64,000 nt of DNA from Streptomyces sp. NBC_01408 (GCF_026340255.1 NZ_JAPEPJ010000001.1:4023001-4087000); one strand, 5' to 3'; counted from the stretch's first letter, positions 1 through 9,393 are shown. Notes: a model not told the origin generated them from the sequence alone. A program made the numbers and translations.

Positions 1-229
1 CGTCGACAAGATCGGCCTGATCGCCGAGGCCCTGGTCCGCCACGGCCGCGCCGCCGACACCCCGGTCGCGGTCGTCCAGGAGGGCACCACCGCCACCCAG
101 CGCCGGGTGGACGCCACCCTGGCCACGGTCGGCGAGACGGTCCGCGCCGAGGAGGTCCGCCCGCCCGCGGTGATCGTCATCGGCGAGGTCGTCACGGTCA
201 ACACGACTTCCCCCACGACCAGCGCCTGA
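1..229 (+). CDS. cobA: Uroporphyrinogen-III C-methyltransferase, C-terminal part
   Basis: Last 75 residues of a SUMT-type enzyme, which uses S-adenosylmethionine to methylate uroporphyrinogen III twice, giving precorrin-2 at the branch point to cobalamin and siroheme. The frame is open from base 2 and stops at 227-229; the start is outside the window. What is visible is the typical SUMT tail: a QRRVDATLATV stretch followed by PPAVIVIGEVV. Family knowledge places this in the cytosol. Whether the complete gene is stand-alone or carries an extra siroheme-synthase domain cannot be decided from the fragment. The next gene starts 42 bp downstream on the same strand and may be cotranscribed. Confidence 0.8.
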   Translation, partial: VDKIGLIAEALVRHGRAADTPVAVVQEGTTATQRRVDATLATVGETVRAEEVRPPAVIVIGEVVTVNTTSPTTSA

Positions 230-271
230 CAGGCCGTTGGCACCACACCCAGGACAAGGCAGTATCACCCT

Positions 272-1090
272 GTGGCTGATCTCATCACCGTCGAGGACCC
301 CGACGACCCGCGCCTGCGCGACTACACGGGCCTGACCGACGTCGAACTGCGGCGCCGGCGCGAGCCCGCCGAAGGCCTGTTCATCGCCGAGGGCGAGAAG
401 GTCATCAGACGCGCCAAGGACGCCGGGTACGAGATGCGCTCCATGCTGCTCTCCGCCAAGTGGGTCGACGTCATGCGCGACGTCATCGACGAACTCCCGG
501 CCCCCGTCTACGCAGTCACCCCGGAGCTCGCCGAACGCGTCACCGGCTACCACGTGCACCGCGGAGCCCTCGCCTCCATGCAGCGCAAGCCGCTGCCTAC
601 GGCCGAGGAACTGCTCGCCACCACCCGGCGCGTGGTCATCATGGAAGCGGTCAACGACCACACCAACATCGGGGCCATCTTCCGCAGCGCCGCCGCCCTC
701 GGCATGGACGCGGTGCTGCTGTCGCCGGACTGCGCGGACCCGCTCTACCGCCGTTCCGTGAAGGTCTCGATGGGCGCGGTCTTCTCCGTCCCCTACGCAC
801 GCCTCGACGCCTGGCCCAAGGGGCTGGACTCGGTCCGTGAGGCGGGCTTCAAGCTGCTCGCCCTCACCCCGCACCAGAAGGCCTCGCCGATCGACGTGGC
901 CGCGCCGCAGTCCCTGGAGCGGGTCGCGCTGATGCTCGGGGCCGAGGGCGACGGCCTGTCCACGCAGGCGCTGGTCGCCGCCGACGAGTGGGTACGGATC
1001 CCCATGGCGCACGGCGTGGACTCGCTGAACGTGGGCGCGGCCGCGGCCGTCGCCTTCTACGCGGTGGCCCAGGGCCGCGAAACCAGCTAG
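272..1090 (+). CDS. SpoU/TrmH-family RNA 2'-O-methyltransferase
   Basis: 272-residue SPOUT-class methyltransferase, expected to transfer a methyl group from SAM to a ribose 2'-OH in rRNA or tRNA. An N-terminal substrate-binding part (about 1-110, with the FIAEGEKVI motif at 37-45) precedes the knotted catalytic domain. Motif 1 is NDHTNIGAIFR (128-138), motif 2 LGAEGDGLS (222-230) and motif 3 IPMAHGVDSLNVGAAAAV (243-260); all SAM-site residues look intact. The GTG start gives full family length. The gene converges with the kinase gene (12 bp between stops). The exact target nucleotide cannot be told from sequence. Confidence 0.9.
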   Translation: MADLITVEDPDDPRLRDYTGLTDVELRRRREPAEGLFIAEGEKVIRRAKDAGYEMRSMLLSAKWVDVMRDVIDELPAPVYAVTPELAERVTGYHVHRGALASMQRKPLPTAEELLATTRRVVIMEAVNDHTNIGAIFRSAAALGMDAVLLSPDCADPLYRRSVKVSMGAVFSVPYARLDAWPKGLDSVREAGFKLLALTPHQKASPIDVAAPQSLERVALMLGAEGDGLSTQALVAADEWVRIPMAHGVDSLNVGAAAAVAFYAVAQGRETS

Positions 1091-1102
1091 GGCCCGTAGG
1101 GC

Positions 1103-2299
<1,197 letters not shown>

Positions 2300-2845
2300 C
2301 CCGCTGACCGGTCGTCCTGTTGACGTGGCACAGCTTACGGACGATCCGCCATGCGCGCTCAGAGGCCGCGCCCTCGCCGGGGGATTCGATTGTCAGTGCG
2401 GGGCAGCCCTCTTGAGGGATCCTCAAGTGCCCGGGCCGATACTGGCGAGGGGTGGGTGGATGTTCCCAAACACCCCTCGCCGCACGGTCATTGACACTTC
2501 CGCATGCTCTGTTCGCGGGGTGGGTGAGGGCCGTACGGCCGCAGGGCCCGGATCGATCTTGCGGGTGGACCGCACGAAGACACGCATGAACAGGGAGTGA
2601 CGGAAGTGAGTGAAGTCACTACCCTCCGGTCATCCCCTCCGGGAAGACCCCGACGGCGGGGGACCGGTCTCCACCCAGGGGAGTACACGGAAGGGGCCCC
2701 CTCATCCTCATGGAGGCCCGCCAATGGGTACGAGGGCATGAGGCCAGGGACCGTCCACGCGCCTAGTGTTGAAGACAAGCGGCGGGTGGAGCACTCGTCC
2801 CCCGAGGTCACAAACCCGCCGCTGCCAAACGACAGGGAGAGGACC
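2300..2845. other. 546-bp intergenic region without a convincing gene
   Basis: Lies between the divergently transcribed kinase gene and a 61-codon membrane protein gene. It holds a 12-bp perfect palindrome (2529-2540, GGCCGTACGGCC), an AGTGA/TCACT inverted pair (2605-2620) and a TTGACA hexamer (2491-2496) without a clear -10 partner. The frame of the downstream gene is open back to a GTG at 2597, but that extension is rich in Pro/Ser/Arg and looks non-coding. The region may be a long 5' leader. Confidence 0.4.
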
Positions 2846-3031
2846 ATGGCGGACATCGCACGGCAGGGACGCAAGGCATTCGCGTTCAACGGCCATGAGT
2901 CCGGCACGCGCCACCCGCTGGTGGCCGCGGCCATGGTGCTCCCCCTGGCCGCCGTCCTGCTGTTCCTCTTCGGAGGCTTCGAGCAGGTGGCGGCACAGGC
3001 GTCGTCCGTGGGCGCGATGCTGGGGCGCTGA
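2846..3031 (+). CDS. Small single-span membrane protein (61 aa)
   Basis: 61-residue protein: a basic N-terminus, then one hydrophobic segment (about residues 25-43), then a short Ala/Ser tail. No known domain. The ATG at 2846 is chosen over an in-frame GTG at 2597 because a strong ribosome binding site (GGGAGAGG) sits just upstream and the extension lacks protein character. It is followed 88 bp later by a strong terminator, so it is probably a monocistronic transcript with a long leader. Function unknown. Confidence 0.6.
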   Translation: MADIARQGRKAFAFNGHESGTRHPLVAAAMVLPLAAVLLFLFGGFEQVAAQASSVGAMLGR

Positions 3032-3119
3032 GCGGCGCTCCGGATCCGGGAGAGCGGCCCGGATCGGACATCGGCCTGTCAGCCCCGTGGGGACGGGGGT
3101 GCGGCGGACGGCAGGTGAA

Positions 3120-3165
3120 GGGTGCTGCCCGTACGACTGGGGAGTCGGACGGGCAGCACCCTTTT
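3120..3165 (+). terminator. Intrinsic terminator
   Basis: Perfect 13-bp stem: GGGTGCTGCCCGT at 3120-3132 pairs with 3149-3161, followed by TTTT. It ends the small membrane protein transcript. Confidence 0.8.
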
Positions 3166-3243
3166 CTTCGTGCCCGCACGCGGCGGCGTACGATCCCCGG
3201 ACGCCGCGGACGTTCCCGTCCCGCCGTCCGAACCGGGGGTTCC

Positions 3244-4317
3244 ATGACCGCCGCCTCCCTGCCCGAGGCCCTCGCCGCCCGCGCGGCTCCGTCGCCCGGG
3301 ACACGGGAGCCGTACACGGTGCTCGCCGACCGGGCGGACGGGACCGTGGTGCGCTGCGGGGAGACCGTGGCCAAGGCCCATGCCGCGGACGCCGACCGCG
3401 ACGCCCTGGCGGTACGGATGCGGATCGCCGGGCACGAGTCACTGGCCGGGGTGCTCCTGCCCCCGCTGCGCACCGGGGCCGGGTACCTCCGGGACCGGCC
3501 CGTGTCCCTGTGGCCCTACGGAGCCCCGGTGGACCCCGAGCGCCCCGAGGACGCCCCGTGGGAGGCCGTGGCCCGGCTGCTGGCGGCCCTGCACCGGATC
3601 CCGCCCGGCCGCCTCCCCGGACCGGTCCCGCCGATGCGGGGCCCGGCGAAGGTGGCGCGCGCCCTGGCCCGCCTGGCATGGGCCGTGCCGGGGCCGGGGC
3701 CGACTCCTGGACCGGGGTCGGCGCAGACGCCGGGTCAGGCACAGGCGCCGGGCCAGGCGCAGGCACCGGTACCGGCCCAGGCGCCGGTTCGCGCGTCCGG
3801 GGCGGAGCCCGGGAGCCTTCCGTCGCCCCGGGCCGCCGAGGCCGTACGGGCCGCCGCACGCACCCTGCCCGCCTGGGCGCGGGGCGAGGCGGAGCCGCCG
3901 CCCGGCGGCGCGCTCTGCCACGGGGACCTGCACCTCGGACAACTGGTGCGGTATCCCGCCCCGGACGGGCCCTGGCTGCTCATCGACGTCGACGACCTCG
4001 GCCTCGGCGCCCCCGCCTGGGACCTCGCCCGCCCGGCCGCCTGGTACGCGTCCGGGCTGCTCGACACCGGGACCTGGCTGCGTTTCCTGGACGCGTACCG
4101 CGCGGCCGGGGGACCGGCGGCCGGTCCGCCGGGCCGCGACCCGTGGCCGGAACTGGACCTCGCCGCCCGCGCGCTCACCGTGCAGACGGCGGCCCTGGCG
4201 CTGTCCAAGGCGGCGGAGGCGGGGCGCCGACTGGACGACGTGGAGCGGCTGATGGTGGACGCATGTGCCCGAATTGCGGGCCTCCCGGCCGACTTGAACT
4301 CGGGGCCCCCGTCGTAG
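3244..4317 (+). CDS. Aminoglycoside phosphotransferase (APH)-fold protein
   Basis: 357-residue protein of the APH/choline kinase-like superfamily. The catalytic loop is HGDLHLGQ (226-233) and the metal-binding IDVDD is at 247-251, followed by PAWDLARPA, the usual APH arrangement. The N-terminal lobe is short and poorly conserved. A low-complexity Pro/Gln/Ala insert (about 148-186) containing GQAQAP repeats interrupts the region before the catalytic loop. ATG 3244 is used because an earlier in-frame ATG (3115) would overlap the upstream terminator. Phosphorylation of a small metabolite is the family role; the substrate is unknown. Nothing points to drug resistance. Confidence 0.75.
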   Translation: MTAASLPEALAARAAPSPGTREPYTVLADRADGTVVRCGETVAKAHAADADRDALAVRMRIAGHESLAGVLLPPLRTGAGYLRDRPVSLWPYGAPVDPERPEDAPWEAVARLLAALHRIPPGRLPGPVPPMRGPAKVARALARLAWAVPGPGPTPGPGSAQTPGQAQAPGQAQAPVPAQAPVRASGAEPGSLPSPRAAEAVRAAARTLPAWARGEAEPPPGGALCHGDLHLGQLVRYPAPDGPWLLIDVDDLGLGAPAWDLARPAAWYASGLLDTGTWLRFLDAYRAAGGPAAGPPGRDPWPELDLAARALTVQTAALALSKAAEAGRRLDDVERLMVDACARIAGLPADLNSGPPS

Positions 4318-4382
4318 GGTGAGTCCTCCGCCACCGGGCATGCATCCGATGGCGACGTCCACGGCGAGGAGTTGATCCGGTC

Positions 4383-4685
4383 ATGCAGTGTCCGAAGTGT
4401 CACGCGGCGATGCACACGTACAACCGCAACGGTGTCCAGATAGAGCAGTGCAGCGGCTGCCGCGGCATCTTCCTGGACTACGGCGAGCTGGAGGCGCTGA
4501 CCCGCCTGGAGTCCCAGTTCACGGCCCAGCAGTACGGTCAGGTGCCTCCGCCGGCCGCGCCCCCGGCCCCCTATCCGGCCCCGCACGCGGCCCCGGCTCC
4601 CGCCTGGGGCGCCCCGCACCACGGCGGCCACGGCCATCACGGTCACCACCGCGGAGGCTTCGGCCGGATGCTCTTCTCCTCCTGA
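4383..4685 (+). CDS. TFIIB-type zinc-ribbon protein
   Basis: 100-residue protein that starts directly with a zinc ribbon: CPKC at 3-6 and CSGC at 22-25, followed by RGIFLDYGELEAL, the signature of the small zf-TFIIB family. The second half is Pro/Ala-rich and ends in a His/Gly-rich stretch (HHGGHGHHGHH) that could bind metal. The role of these proteins is not established. It lies 65 bp downstream of the APH-like gene and is followed by a bidirectional terminator. Confidence 0.8.
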   Translation: MQCPKCHAAMHTYNRNGVQIEQCSGCRGIFLDYGELEALTRLESQFTAQQYGQVPPPAAPPAPYPAPHAAPAPAWGAPHHGGHGHHGHHRGGFGRMLFSS

Positions 4686-4710
4686 CGCGTGAGCGGTCCG
4701 CGTACGACAG

Positions 4711-4740
4711 AAGCCCCGGCCGTCGAGACGGCCGGGGCTT
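4711..4740. terminator. Bidirectional terminator
   Basis: Perfect 13-bp stem (AAGCCCCGGCCGT at 4711-4723, partner 4728-4740) with a 4-nt loop. It lies between the zinc-ribbon gene and the minus-strand tRNA cluster and can serve both. Confidence 0.75.
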
Positions 4741-4745
4741 CCGGG

Positions 4746-4820
4746 TGGTGCGCGATACTGGGATTGAACCAGTGACCTCTTCCGTGTCAGGGAAGCGCTC
4801 TCCCGCTGAGCTAATCGCGC
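4746..4820 (-). tRNA. tRNA-Val(GAC), CCA encoded
   Basis: Cloverleaf on the minus strand with acceptor stem GCGCGAT/ATCGCGC (4814-4820 with 4750-4756), anticodon GAC, TTCAATC T-loop, discriminator A at 4749 and an encoded CCA at 4746-4748. Confidence 0.93.
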
Positions 4821-4872
4821 GGGCTCCACGGCTGTAAAGCCGCAGGTCAAGCAGGTGATACAGAGTACTGCG

Positions 4873-4944
4873 TGCGCGATACTGGGATTGAACCAGTGAC
4901 CTCTTCCGTGTCAGGGAAGCGCTCTCCCGCTGAGCTAATCGCGC
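4873..4944 (-). tRNA. tRNA-Val(GAC)
   Basis: Second copy, with the same mature sequence as the 4746-4820 gene, but without an encoded CCA. Anticodon GAC; acceptor stem GCGCGAT/ATCGCGC. Confidence 0.93.
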
Positions 4945-4963
4945 GGGGATCCTTGCGGATCAG

Positions 4964-5035
4964 TGGACGATACTGGGATTGAACCAGTGACCTCTTCCGT
5001 GTCAGGGAAGCGCTCTCCCGCTGAGCTAATCGTCC
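4964..5035 (-). tRNA. tRNA-Val(GAC)
   Basis: Third copy with the same anticodon and arms but acceptor stem GGACGAT/ATCGTCC. Two of the seven acceptor pairs differ from the other two copies and both are compensated. No encoded CCA. Confidence 0.93.
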
Positions 5036-5036
5036 T

Positions 5037-5110
5037 TGGAGGTGGAGACGGGATTTGAACCCGTGTAGACGGCTTTGCAGGCCGTTGCCTCGCCTCTCGG
5101 CCACTCCACC
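5037..5110 (-). tRNA. tRNA-Cys(GCA), CCA encoded
   Basis: Acceptor stem GGTGGAG/CTCCACC, anticodon GCA, T-loop TTCAAAT, discriminator T, CCA encoded at 5037-5039. Only 1 bp separates it from the next tRNA-Val, so processing from one transcript is certain. Confidence 0.94.
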
Positions 5111-5151
5111 ATGGAGCTGCAGGGGTTCTCGGGAAGAAATCCCCCACTTCG

Positions 5152-5224
<73 letters not shown>

Positions 5225-5391
5225 AGGTCACCGTGTTCACTCCGGGGTTCTCCCCCTTCGCTCCCTGGCGACGTGTTGAACTCTAGCGGATTCCCGGGCC
5301 AGCTCAAAAACGCGTTTCCGCAGCGTGCTGCCGCTCGATCACCGCCGGTCACCCGACGGTCACCTCACCGGCGCCGCCGCGTCACCGGTCA

Positions 5392-5397
5392 TAGACT
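5392..5397 (+). promoter_or_regulatory. Candidate -10 element for leaderless pabB
   Basis: TAGACT lies exactly 7 bp upstream of the GTG at 5405, and no ribosome binding site is present. This is the spacing seen in leaderless Streptomyces transcripts. No clear -35 element. Confidence 0.4.
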
Positions 5398-5404
5398 CGC
5401 AGCC

Positions 5405-6526
5405 GTGCACGACCTGCCTCCTCTGGCCCGCTTCGGCGGCCTGCTCGCGACCGACCTCCGAGATGTCACCAGTGATCCTGCCGCCCTCGACTCCACCGGG
5501 TTCTGGGCGGTGGCCGCGGACTTCGAAGGGCGGCTCGTCTGCGCGCGCTTCGGGGACATACGCCCCGACCCCGTCCCCGCGCCGGTCCCCGGGGCCTGGC
5601 GCGGACCGGACCCCGACGAGTGGACCTCCTCGCTCGACCGCGCCGCCTACACCGCCGGCGTACGCCGCATCCGCGAGCACATCGCCGCAGGTGAGGTGTA
5701 CCAGGCCAATCTCTGCCGGGTGATGTCCGCGCCGCTGGCCGACCCGGCCGAAGCCGACGTGGACGCCCTCACCGCACTGCTCGCGCGCGGGAACCCGGCG
5801 CCCTATGCAGGAACGATTCGGCTCCCCGCTCACGGCGTCGAGATCGCCACCGCCTCGCCCGAGCTGTTCCTGCGCCGGGCCGGCCGCCACGTGGAGTCGG
5901 GCCCCATCAAGGGCACCGGCCGCACCGTCGCCGACCTGCTCCCCAAGGACCACGCAGAGAACGTGATGATCGTGGACCTCGTACGCAACGACCTCGGCCG
6001 GGTCTGCGCCATCGGATCCGTCGCCGTGCCCGAGCTGTGCGCCGTGGAGGAGCACCCGGGCCTGGTCCACCTCGTCTCCACCGTCAGCGGCGAACTCGCC
6101 GACGGCGCGGGCTGGCCCGAGCTGCTCGCCGCCACCTTCCCGCCCGGCTCCGTCACCGGCGCCCCCAAGTCCTCCGCCCTGCGGATCATCGAGGCGCTGG
6201 AGACCGCCCCCCGCGGCCCCTACTGCGGCGGCATCGGCTGGGTCGACGCCGACCAGGGCACGGCCGAGCTGGCCGTCGGCATCCGCACCTTCTGGATCGA
6301 CCGGGAGGCCCCCGGCGGCCCCCGCCTGCTCTTCGGCACCGGGGCGGGCATCACCTGGGGCTCCGACCCCGACCGCGAATGGGCCGAGACCGAGCTGAAG
6401 GCGGCCCGCCTGCTGCGGGTAGCGTCAGGTCTCCACGAGGCGTCCGGCGCGCAGGGTGCGCCCGGGACACACGGGACGCACGGGACCCACGGGGCGCACG
6501 GAACTACGGGAAGGACAGCACGGTGA
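5405..6526 (+). CDS. pabB: Aminodeoxychorismate synthase component I
   Basis: 373-residue chorismate-utilising enzyme. With a glutaminase subunit it converts chorismate to 4-amino-4-deoxychorismate on the route to p-aminobenzoate and folate. Motifs include GEVYQANLCR, SPELFLR, PIKGTGRT (the PabB form, with the lysine of the covalent mechanism, rather than the PIAGT of TrpE), VDLVRNDLGR and FPPGSVTGAPK. It is short for the family because the N-terminal lobe is reduced. GTG 5405 is used since the longer frame runs back through tRNA genes. The tail carries repeated Gly-Thr-His (GTHGTHGTHG). It overlaps pabC by 4 bp. Confidence 0.85.
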   Translation: MHDLPPLARFGGLLATDLRDVTSDPAALDSTGFWAVAADFEGRLVCARFGDIRPDPVPAPVPGAWRGPDPDEWTSSLDRAAYTAGVRRIREHIAAGEVYQANLCRVMSAPLADPAEADVDALTALLARGNPAPYAGTIRLPAHGVEIATASPELFLRRAGRHVESGPIKGTGRTVADLLPKDHAENVMIVDLVRNDLGRVCAIGSVAVPELCAVEEHPGLVHLVSTVSGELADGAGWPELLAATFPPGSVTGAPKSSALRIIEALETAPRGPYCGGIGWVDADQGTAELAVGIRTFWIDREAPGGPRLLFGTGAGITWGSDPDREWAETELKAARLLRVASGLHEASGAQGAPGTHGTHGTHGAHGTTGRTAR

Positions 6527-7344
6527 GGATCTGGCTCGACGGAGCGCTGCGGGACGCGGACGAGGCGAAGGTGTCCGTGTTCGACCACGGCCTGACCGTG
6601 GGCGACGGCGTCTTCGAGACGCTCAAGGCGGAGCGCGGCGAGGCCTTCGGGCTCACCCGCCACCTGGAGCGGCTGACCCGCTCCGCCCGCGGCCTCGGTC
6701 TCCCCGACCCCGACCTCGACGAGGTGCGCCGGGCCTGCGCGGCCGTCCTGGCCGTCAACCCGATGCCGCTCGGCCGGCTGCGGGTCACCTACACCGGCGG
6801 CGTCTCCCCGCTCGGCTCCGACCGCGGCGAGGCCGGCCCCACCCTGATCGCCGCCGTCGCCGAGACCACCCGCCGCCCGGACACCACGGCCGTCGTCACG
6901 GTGCCCTGGGTGCGCAACGAGCGCAGCGCGGTGACGGGCCTGAAGACCACCTCGTACGCCGAGAACGTCGTCGCGCTGGCCGCCGCCCACCGGGCCGGGG
7001 CCTCCGAGGCGCTCTTCGCCAACACCGTGGGCCGGCTCTGCGAGGGCACCGGCTCCAACGTGTTCATCGTGCTCGACGGGGAACTGCACACCCCGCCCGT
7101 CGCCTCCGGCTGCCTGGCCGGCATCACCCGCGCACTCGTCGCCGAGTGGGCCGGGGCCAAGGAGACCGACCTGCCGTTCGAGGCGCTGGACGCGGCCGAG
7201 GAGATCTTCCTGACCTCCTCGCTGCGCGACGTCCAGGCGGTCGTCCGGATCGACGGCCGCGAGCTCGGCTCCGGCCCGGGTCCGGTCACGGCCGAGGCGA
7301 TGCGGATCTTCGACGCCCGCTCCGCGGACGACCTCGATCCGTAA
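6523..7344 (+). CDS. pabC: Aminodeoxychorismate lyase (class IV aminotransferase fold)
   Basis: 273-residue PLP enzyme of fold-type IV, predicted to split aminodeoxychorismate into p-aminobenzoate and pyruvate. VFDHGLTVGDGVFETL near the N-terminus, the PLP lysine in TGLKTTSYAENVV and EGTGSNVF are typical of this family, which also includes branched-chain and D-amino-acid aminotransferases. The lyase call rests on coupling to pabB: the GTG at 6523 overlaps the pabB stop (GTGA), implying translational coupling. If the neighbour is ignored, another amino-group transfer role is possible. Confidence 0.82.
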   Translation: MRIWLDGALRDADEAKVSVFDHGLTVGDGVFETLKAERGEAFGLTRHLERLTRSARGLGLPDPDLDEVRRACAAVLAVNPMPLGRLRVTYTGGVSPLGSDRGEAGPTLIAAVAETTRRPDTTAVVTVPWVRNERSAVTGLKTTSYAENVVALAAAHRAGASEALFANTVGRLCEGTGSNVFIVLDGELHTPPVASGCLAGITRALVAEWAGAKETDLPFEALDAAEEIFLTSSLRDVQAVVRIDGRELGSGPGPVTAEAMRIFDARSADDLDP

Positions 7345-7397
7345 CCCCGCGCCCAGGGGTGTCGCAACGGGGCCCCCGGGCGGGTAGAACTCGGACG

Positions 7398-8222
7398 ATG
7401 ACCACCACCCTGCGGCCGTCCGGGCCGCTTCAGCAGAGCGACGGCGGGGCGCGCACGCGCCCGTACGAGATCCGGGTCAACAGCAGGCGCGTCGGCGCCC
7501 TGCTGATCACCTCGGACACCCCCTTCGGGCCGACCGTCGGGGAGATCCGCGACCTTGCCGTCGAGGAACCCGACCGCGGGCGGGGCAGGGCCACCGTGGC
7601 CGCGCTGGCCGCCGAGGAGGTGCTGCGCGGCTGGGGCTGCCGCCGGGTCCGCGTCTCGGTCCCGGCGGACTCGGCCGCCGGCCTGCGCCTGGCCCGGTCC
7701 CTCGGCTACGCCGAGTACAGCCGCCACATGGCCAAGGAACTCCCCGAGGAGCCCCCCGAGCTGTCCGAGGGGATACTGGGCCGCCCGATGACGGAGGCCG
7801 AGTACGAGGCCTGGCACGCCGACGCGGTCCGGGGCTACGCCGACGACTGGATCGGCCGCGGCATGCCGGCGGAGGCCGCCCGGGCCAAGTCGGTGGCCGA
7901 CCACGAGGCCCAGCTGCCCCGGGGCCTGGCCACGCCAGGTGTCACCTTCGTCGTCCTGGAGGCGGCCGGTGTGCCCGTCGGCCACCTGTGGGTCGCGCCG
8001 TCCGGGCAGGGCTCGTACGTCTTCGACGTCGGGGTCGACCCCGCGCACCGCGGACGCGGGTACGGCCGCGACCTGATGCTCCTCGCGGAGCAAACGGCCC
8101 TCGCGGCAGGCCACCGCGTCCTCGCCCTGCACGTCTTCGCGGGCAACACCCCCGCCCTGCGCCTGTACGAGTCCCTCGGCTACCTGCCCACGAACTTCAA
8201 CTACGCCAAGGACCTGATCTAG
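7398..8222 (+). CDS. Tandem GNAT N-acetyltransferase
   Basis: 274-residue protein with two GNAT folds. The N-terminal copy (about 25-125) has a degenerate acetyl-CoA loop (EEPDRGRGRATVAAL). The C-terminal copy (about 135-270) has the canonical one: VDPAHRGRGYGRDLMLLAE, followed by HVFAGNTPALRLYESLGY. Catalysis therefore probably resides in the second half. Substrate unknown. ATG 7398 is preceded at 7 bp by TAGAAC, a possible leaderless promoter. The gene converges with the DsbA-like gene. Confidence 0.8.
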   Translation: MTTTLRPSGPLQQSDGGARTRPYEIRVNSRRVGALLITSDTPFGPTVGEIRDLAVEEPDRGRGRATVAALAAEEVLRGWGCRRVRVSVPADSAAGLRLARSLGYAEYSRHMAKELPEEPPELSEGILGRPMTEAEYEAWHADAVRGYADDWIGRGMPAEAARAKSVADHEAQLPRGLATPGVTFVVLEAAGVPVGHLWVAPSGQGSYVFDVGVDPAHRGRGYGRDLMLLAEQTALAAGHRVLALHVFAGNTPALRLYESLGYLPTNFNYAKDLI

Positions 8223-8229
8223 CCCCGGC

Positions 8230-8733
8230 TCAGGGAGCGGTGTCCGCGAGCAGGCGGTCGGCGATCTCCTCGACGCGGGCGCGCAGGCCGTCCTGGCTCT
8301 TGCCACCGTCGAGGCGTTCGCCGCCGATCACGTACGTCGGGGTGCCGGTCACGCCGATCGCCTTGCCCTCGGCCTGGTCGGCGTCGACGATCAGGATGTG
8401 CCGTCCGTCGATCAGGGCGGTGTCGAACTCCTCGACGTCGAGGCCGAGTTCGCGCGCCACGTCCAGCAGGACCGGCTCGCCGCGTTCACCGAGCTCGGCG
8501 GTACGGGCCAGCACCGCCTCCGTGTACGGCCAGCCCTGTCCCTGCTCCACGGCCTCTTCGGCGGCCTGCGCCGCGGCGAAGGCGTGCTTGTGCTTCTCCA
8601 GGGGGAAGTGGCGCAGCCGGATGTCCAGCCGGTCGCCGTAGCGGGCCCGCAGGGCGCGCACGTCGTCCAGGGCGCTGTGGCAGTCCGGGCACTGGAGTTC
8701 GCACCAGACGTCGAGGATCACGGAATCGGTCAT
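8230..8733 (-). CDS. Cytosolic DsbA-family thiol oxidoreductase
   Basis: 167-residue thioredoxin-fold protein. The redox motif CPDC is at 15-18, the cis-proline is in GVTGTPTYVIGG near the C-terminus, and an alpha-helical insertion with FPLEKHKHAFAAAQA lies between, as in the DsbA/FrnE group. There is no signal peptide, so it acts in the cytoplasm. The ATG at 8731-8733 gives the compact DsbA-domain length. FrnE-like proteins are disulfide isomerases or have lost that role; the exact reaction here is not known. Confidence 0.8.
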   Translation of the reverse strand: MTDSVILDVWCELQCPDCHSALDDVRALRARYGDRLDIRLRHFPLEKHKHAFAAAQAAEEAVEQGQGWPYTEAVLARTAELGERGEPVLLDVARELGLDVEEFDTALIDGRHILIVDADQAEGKAIGVTGTPTYVIGGERLDGGKSQDGLRARVEEIADRLLADTAP

Positions 8734-8808
8734 ACGGACAGTCTCCCAGTCCCGCGCCCGACGGCCGACCCGGACCGGGCCGGACCTGACCCGCACCCGG
8801 ACGGGACC

Positions 8809-8830
8809 GGGGCCGGGGCCGGGGCCGGGG
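8809..8830 (+). repeat. (GGGGCC)n tract, potential G-quadruplex
   Basis: Four GGGG runs (8809, 8815, 8821, 8827) separated by CC, in the 228-bp gap between two divergent genes. It is a classic parallel G-quadruplex pattern on the plus strand. Confidence 0.8.
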
Positions 8831-8961
8831 CTGAGACCTGGGGAGGAGGCGCGACCCGGAGATCTCCCGGAGATCCGCGCGGGCGCCTCCGTGGGCCTGG
8901 CCCGTACCGCGGGGCCGGTGCAGGATGGATAGGGACAGATCGCCCAGCCCTGGAGGACCGC

Positions 8962-9393
8962 ATGCTCGCCGAGACCATATGTTCCGCGGTGTCCGCGGCG
9001 GGCCTGGGCATCGCCGCGCTGACCGCGTACCGCAAGCGCTTCCTGGCCGCCACGCGGATCGCCGCCTATGCGCTGGTGCCGGTGGGCCTGGTGATGACGG
9101 GCGTCGTGGAGTGGGTGTCCGGGATGGTCTTCAATCCGACCGTCTGGGCGGGCTTCGGCCTGCTGGCGCTGGCCTGGCTGCTCCTCCTGACCACCCGCGC
9201 CGTCGAACGCCGCAGCCTCGCCAAGCAGGTCAAGGGGGGTCCGGCCCAGGAGGCCGTCGCCCCGGCCGCCTCCGCACCGTCGCTCGACGCGGGCTCCCGC
9301 TCCCGTCCGGCCGCCCGGCCGAACAACGCCCCGGCCGCGGGCGGGGAGGACTTCTCCGACATCGAGGCCATCCTCAAGAAGCACGGGATCTGA
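8962..9393 (+). CDS. Conserved-looking small membrane protein
   Basis: 143-residue protein with three predicted membrane segments in its first 80 residues (about 5-22, 30-53 and 58-77). A cytosolic Ala/Pro/Ser-rich linker follows, and the C-terminus is acidic then basic (EDFSDIEAILKKHGI), which looks like a conserved binding motif. Start ATG 8962 is preceded by TGGAGGA at a good distance; the longer open frame upstream overlaps the divergent gene and is not used. No known domain, function unknown. Confidence 0.7.
   Translation: MLAETICSAVSAAGLGIAALTAYRKRFLAATRIAAYALVPVGLVMTGVVEWVSGMVFNPTVWAGFGLLALAWLLLLTTRAVERRSLAKQVKGGPAQEAVAPAASAPSLDAGSRSRPAARPNNAPAAGGEDFSDIEAILKKHGI

Noticed and set aside
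2597..3031. Longer 144-codon frame starting at GTG 2597
   Set aside because: The extra 83 residues are Pro/Ser/Arg-rich without hydrophobic pattern; the internal ATG 2846 has a strong ribosome binding site and yields a clear small membrane protein.
3244..4317. Aminoglycoside-resistance gene
   Set aside because: Only the general APH-fold motifs are visible; housekeeping context and degenerate N-lobe give no ground for a resistance role.
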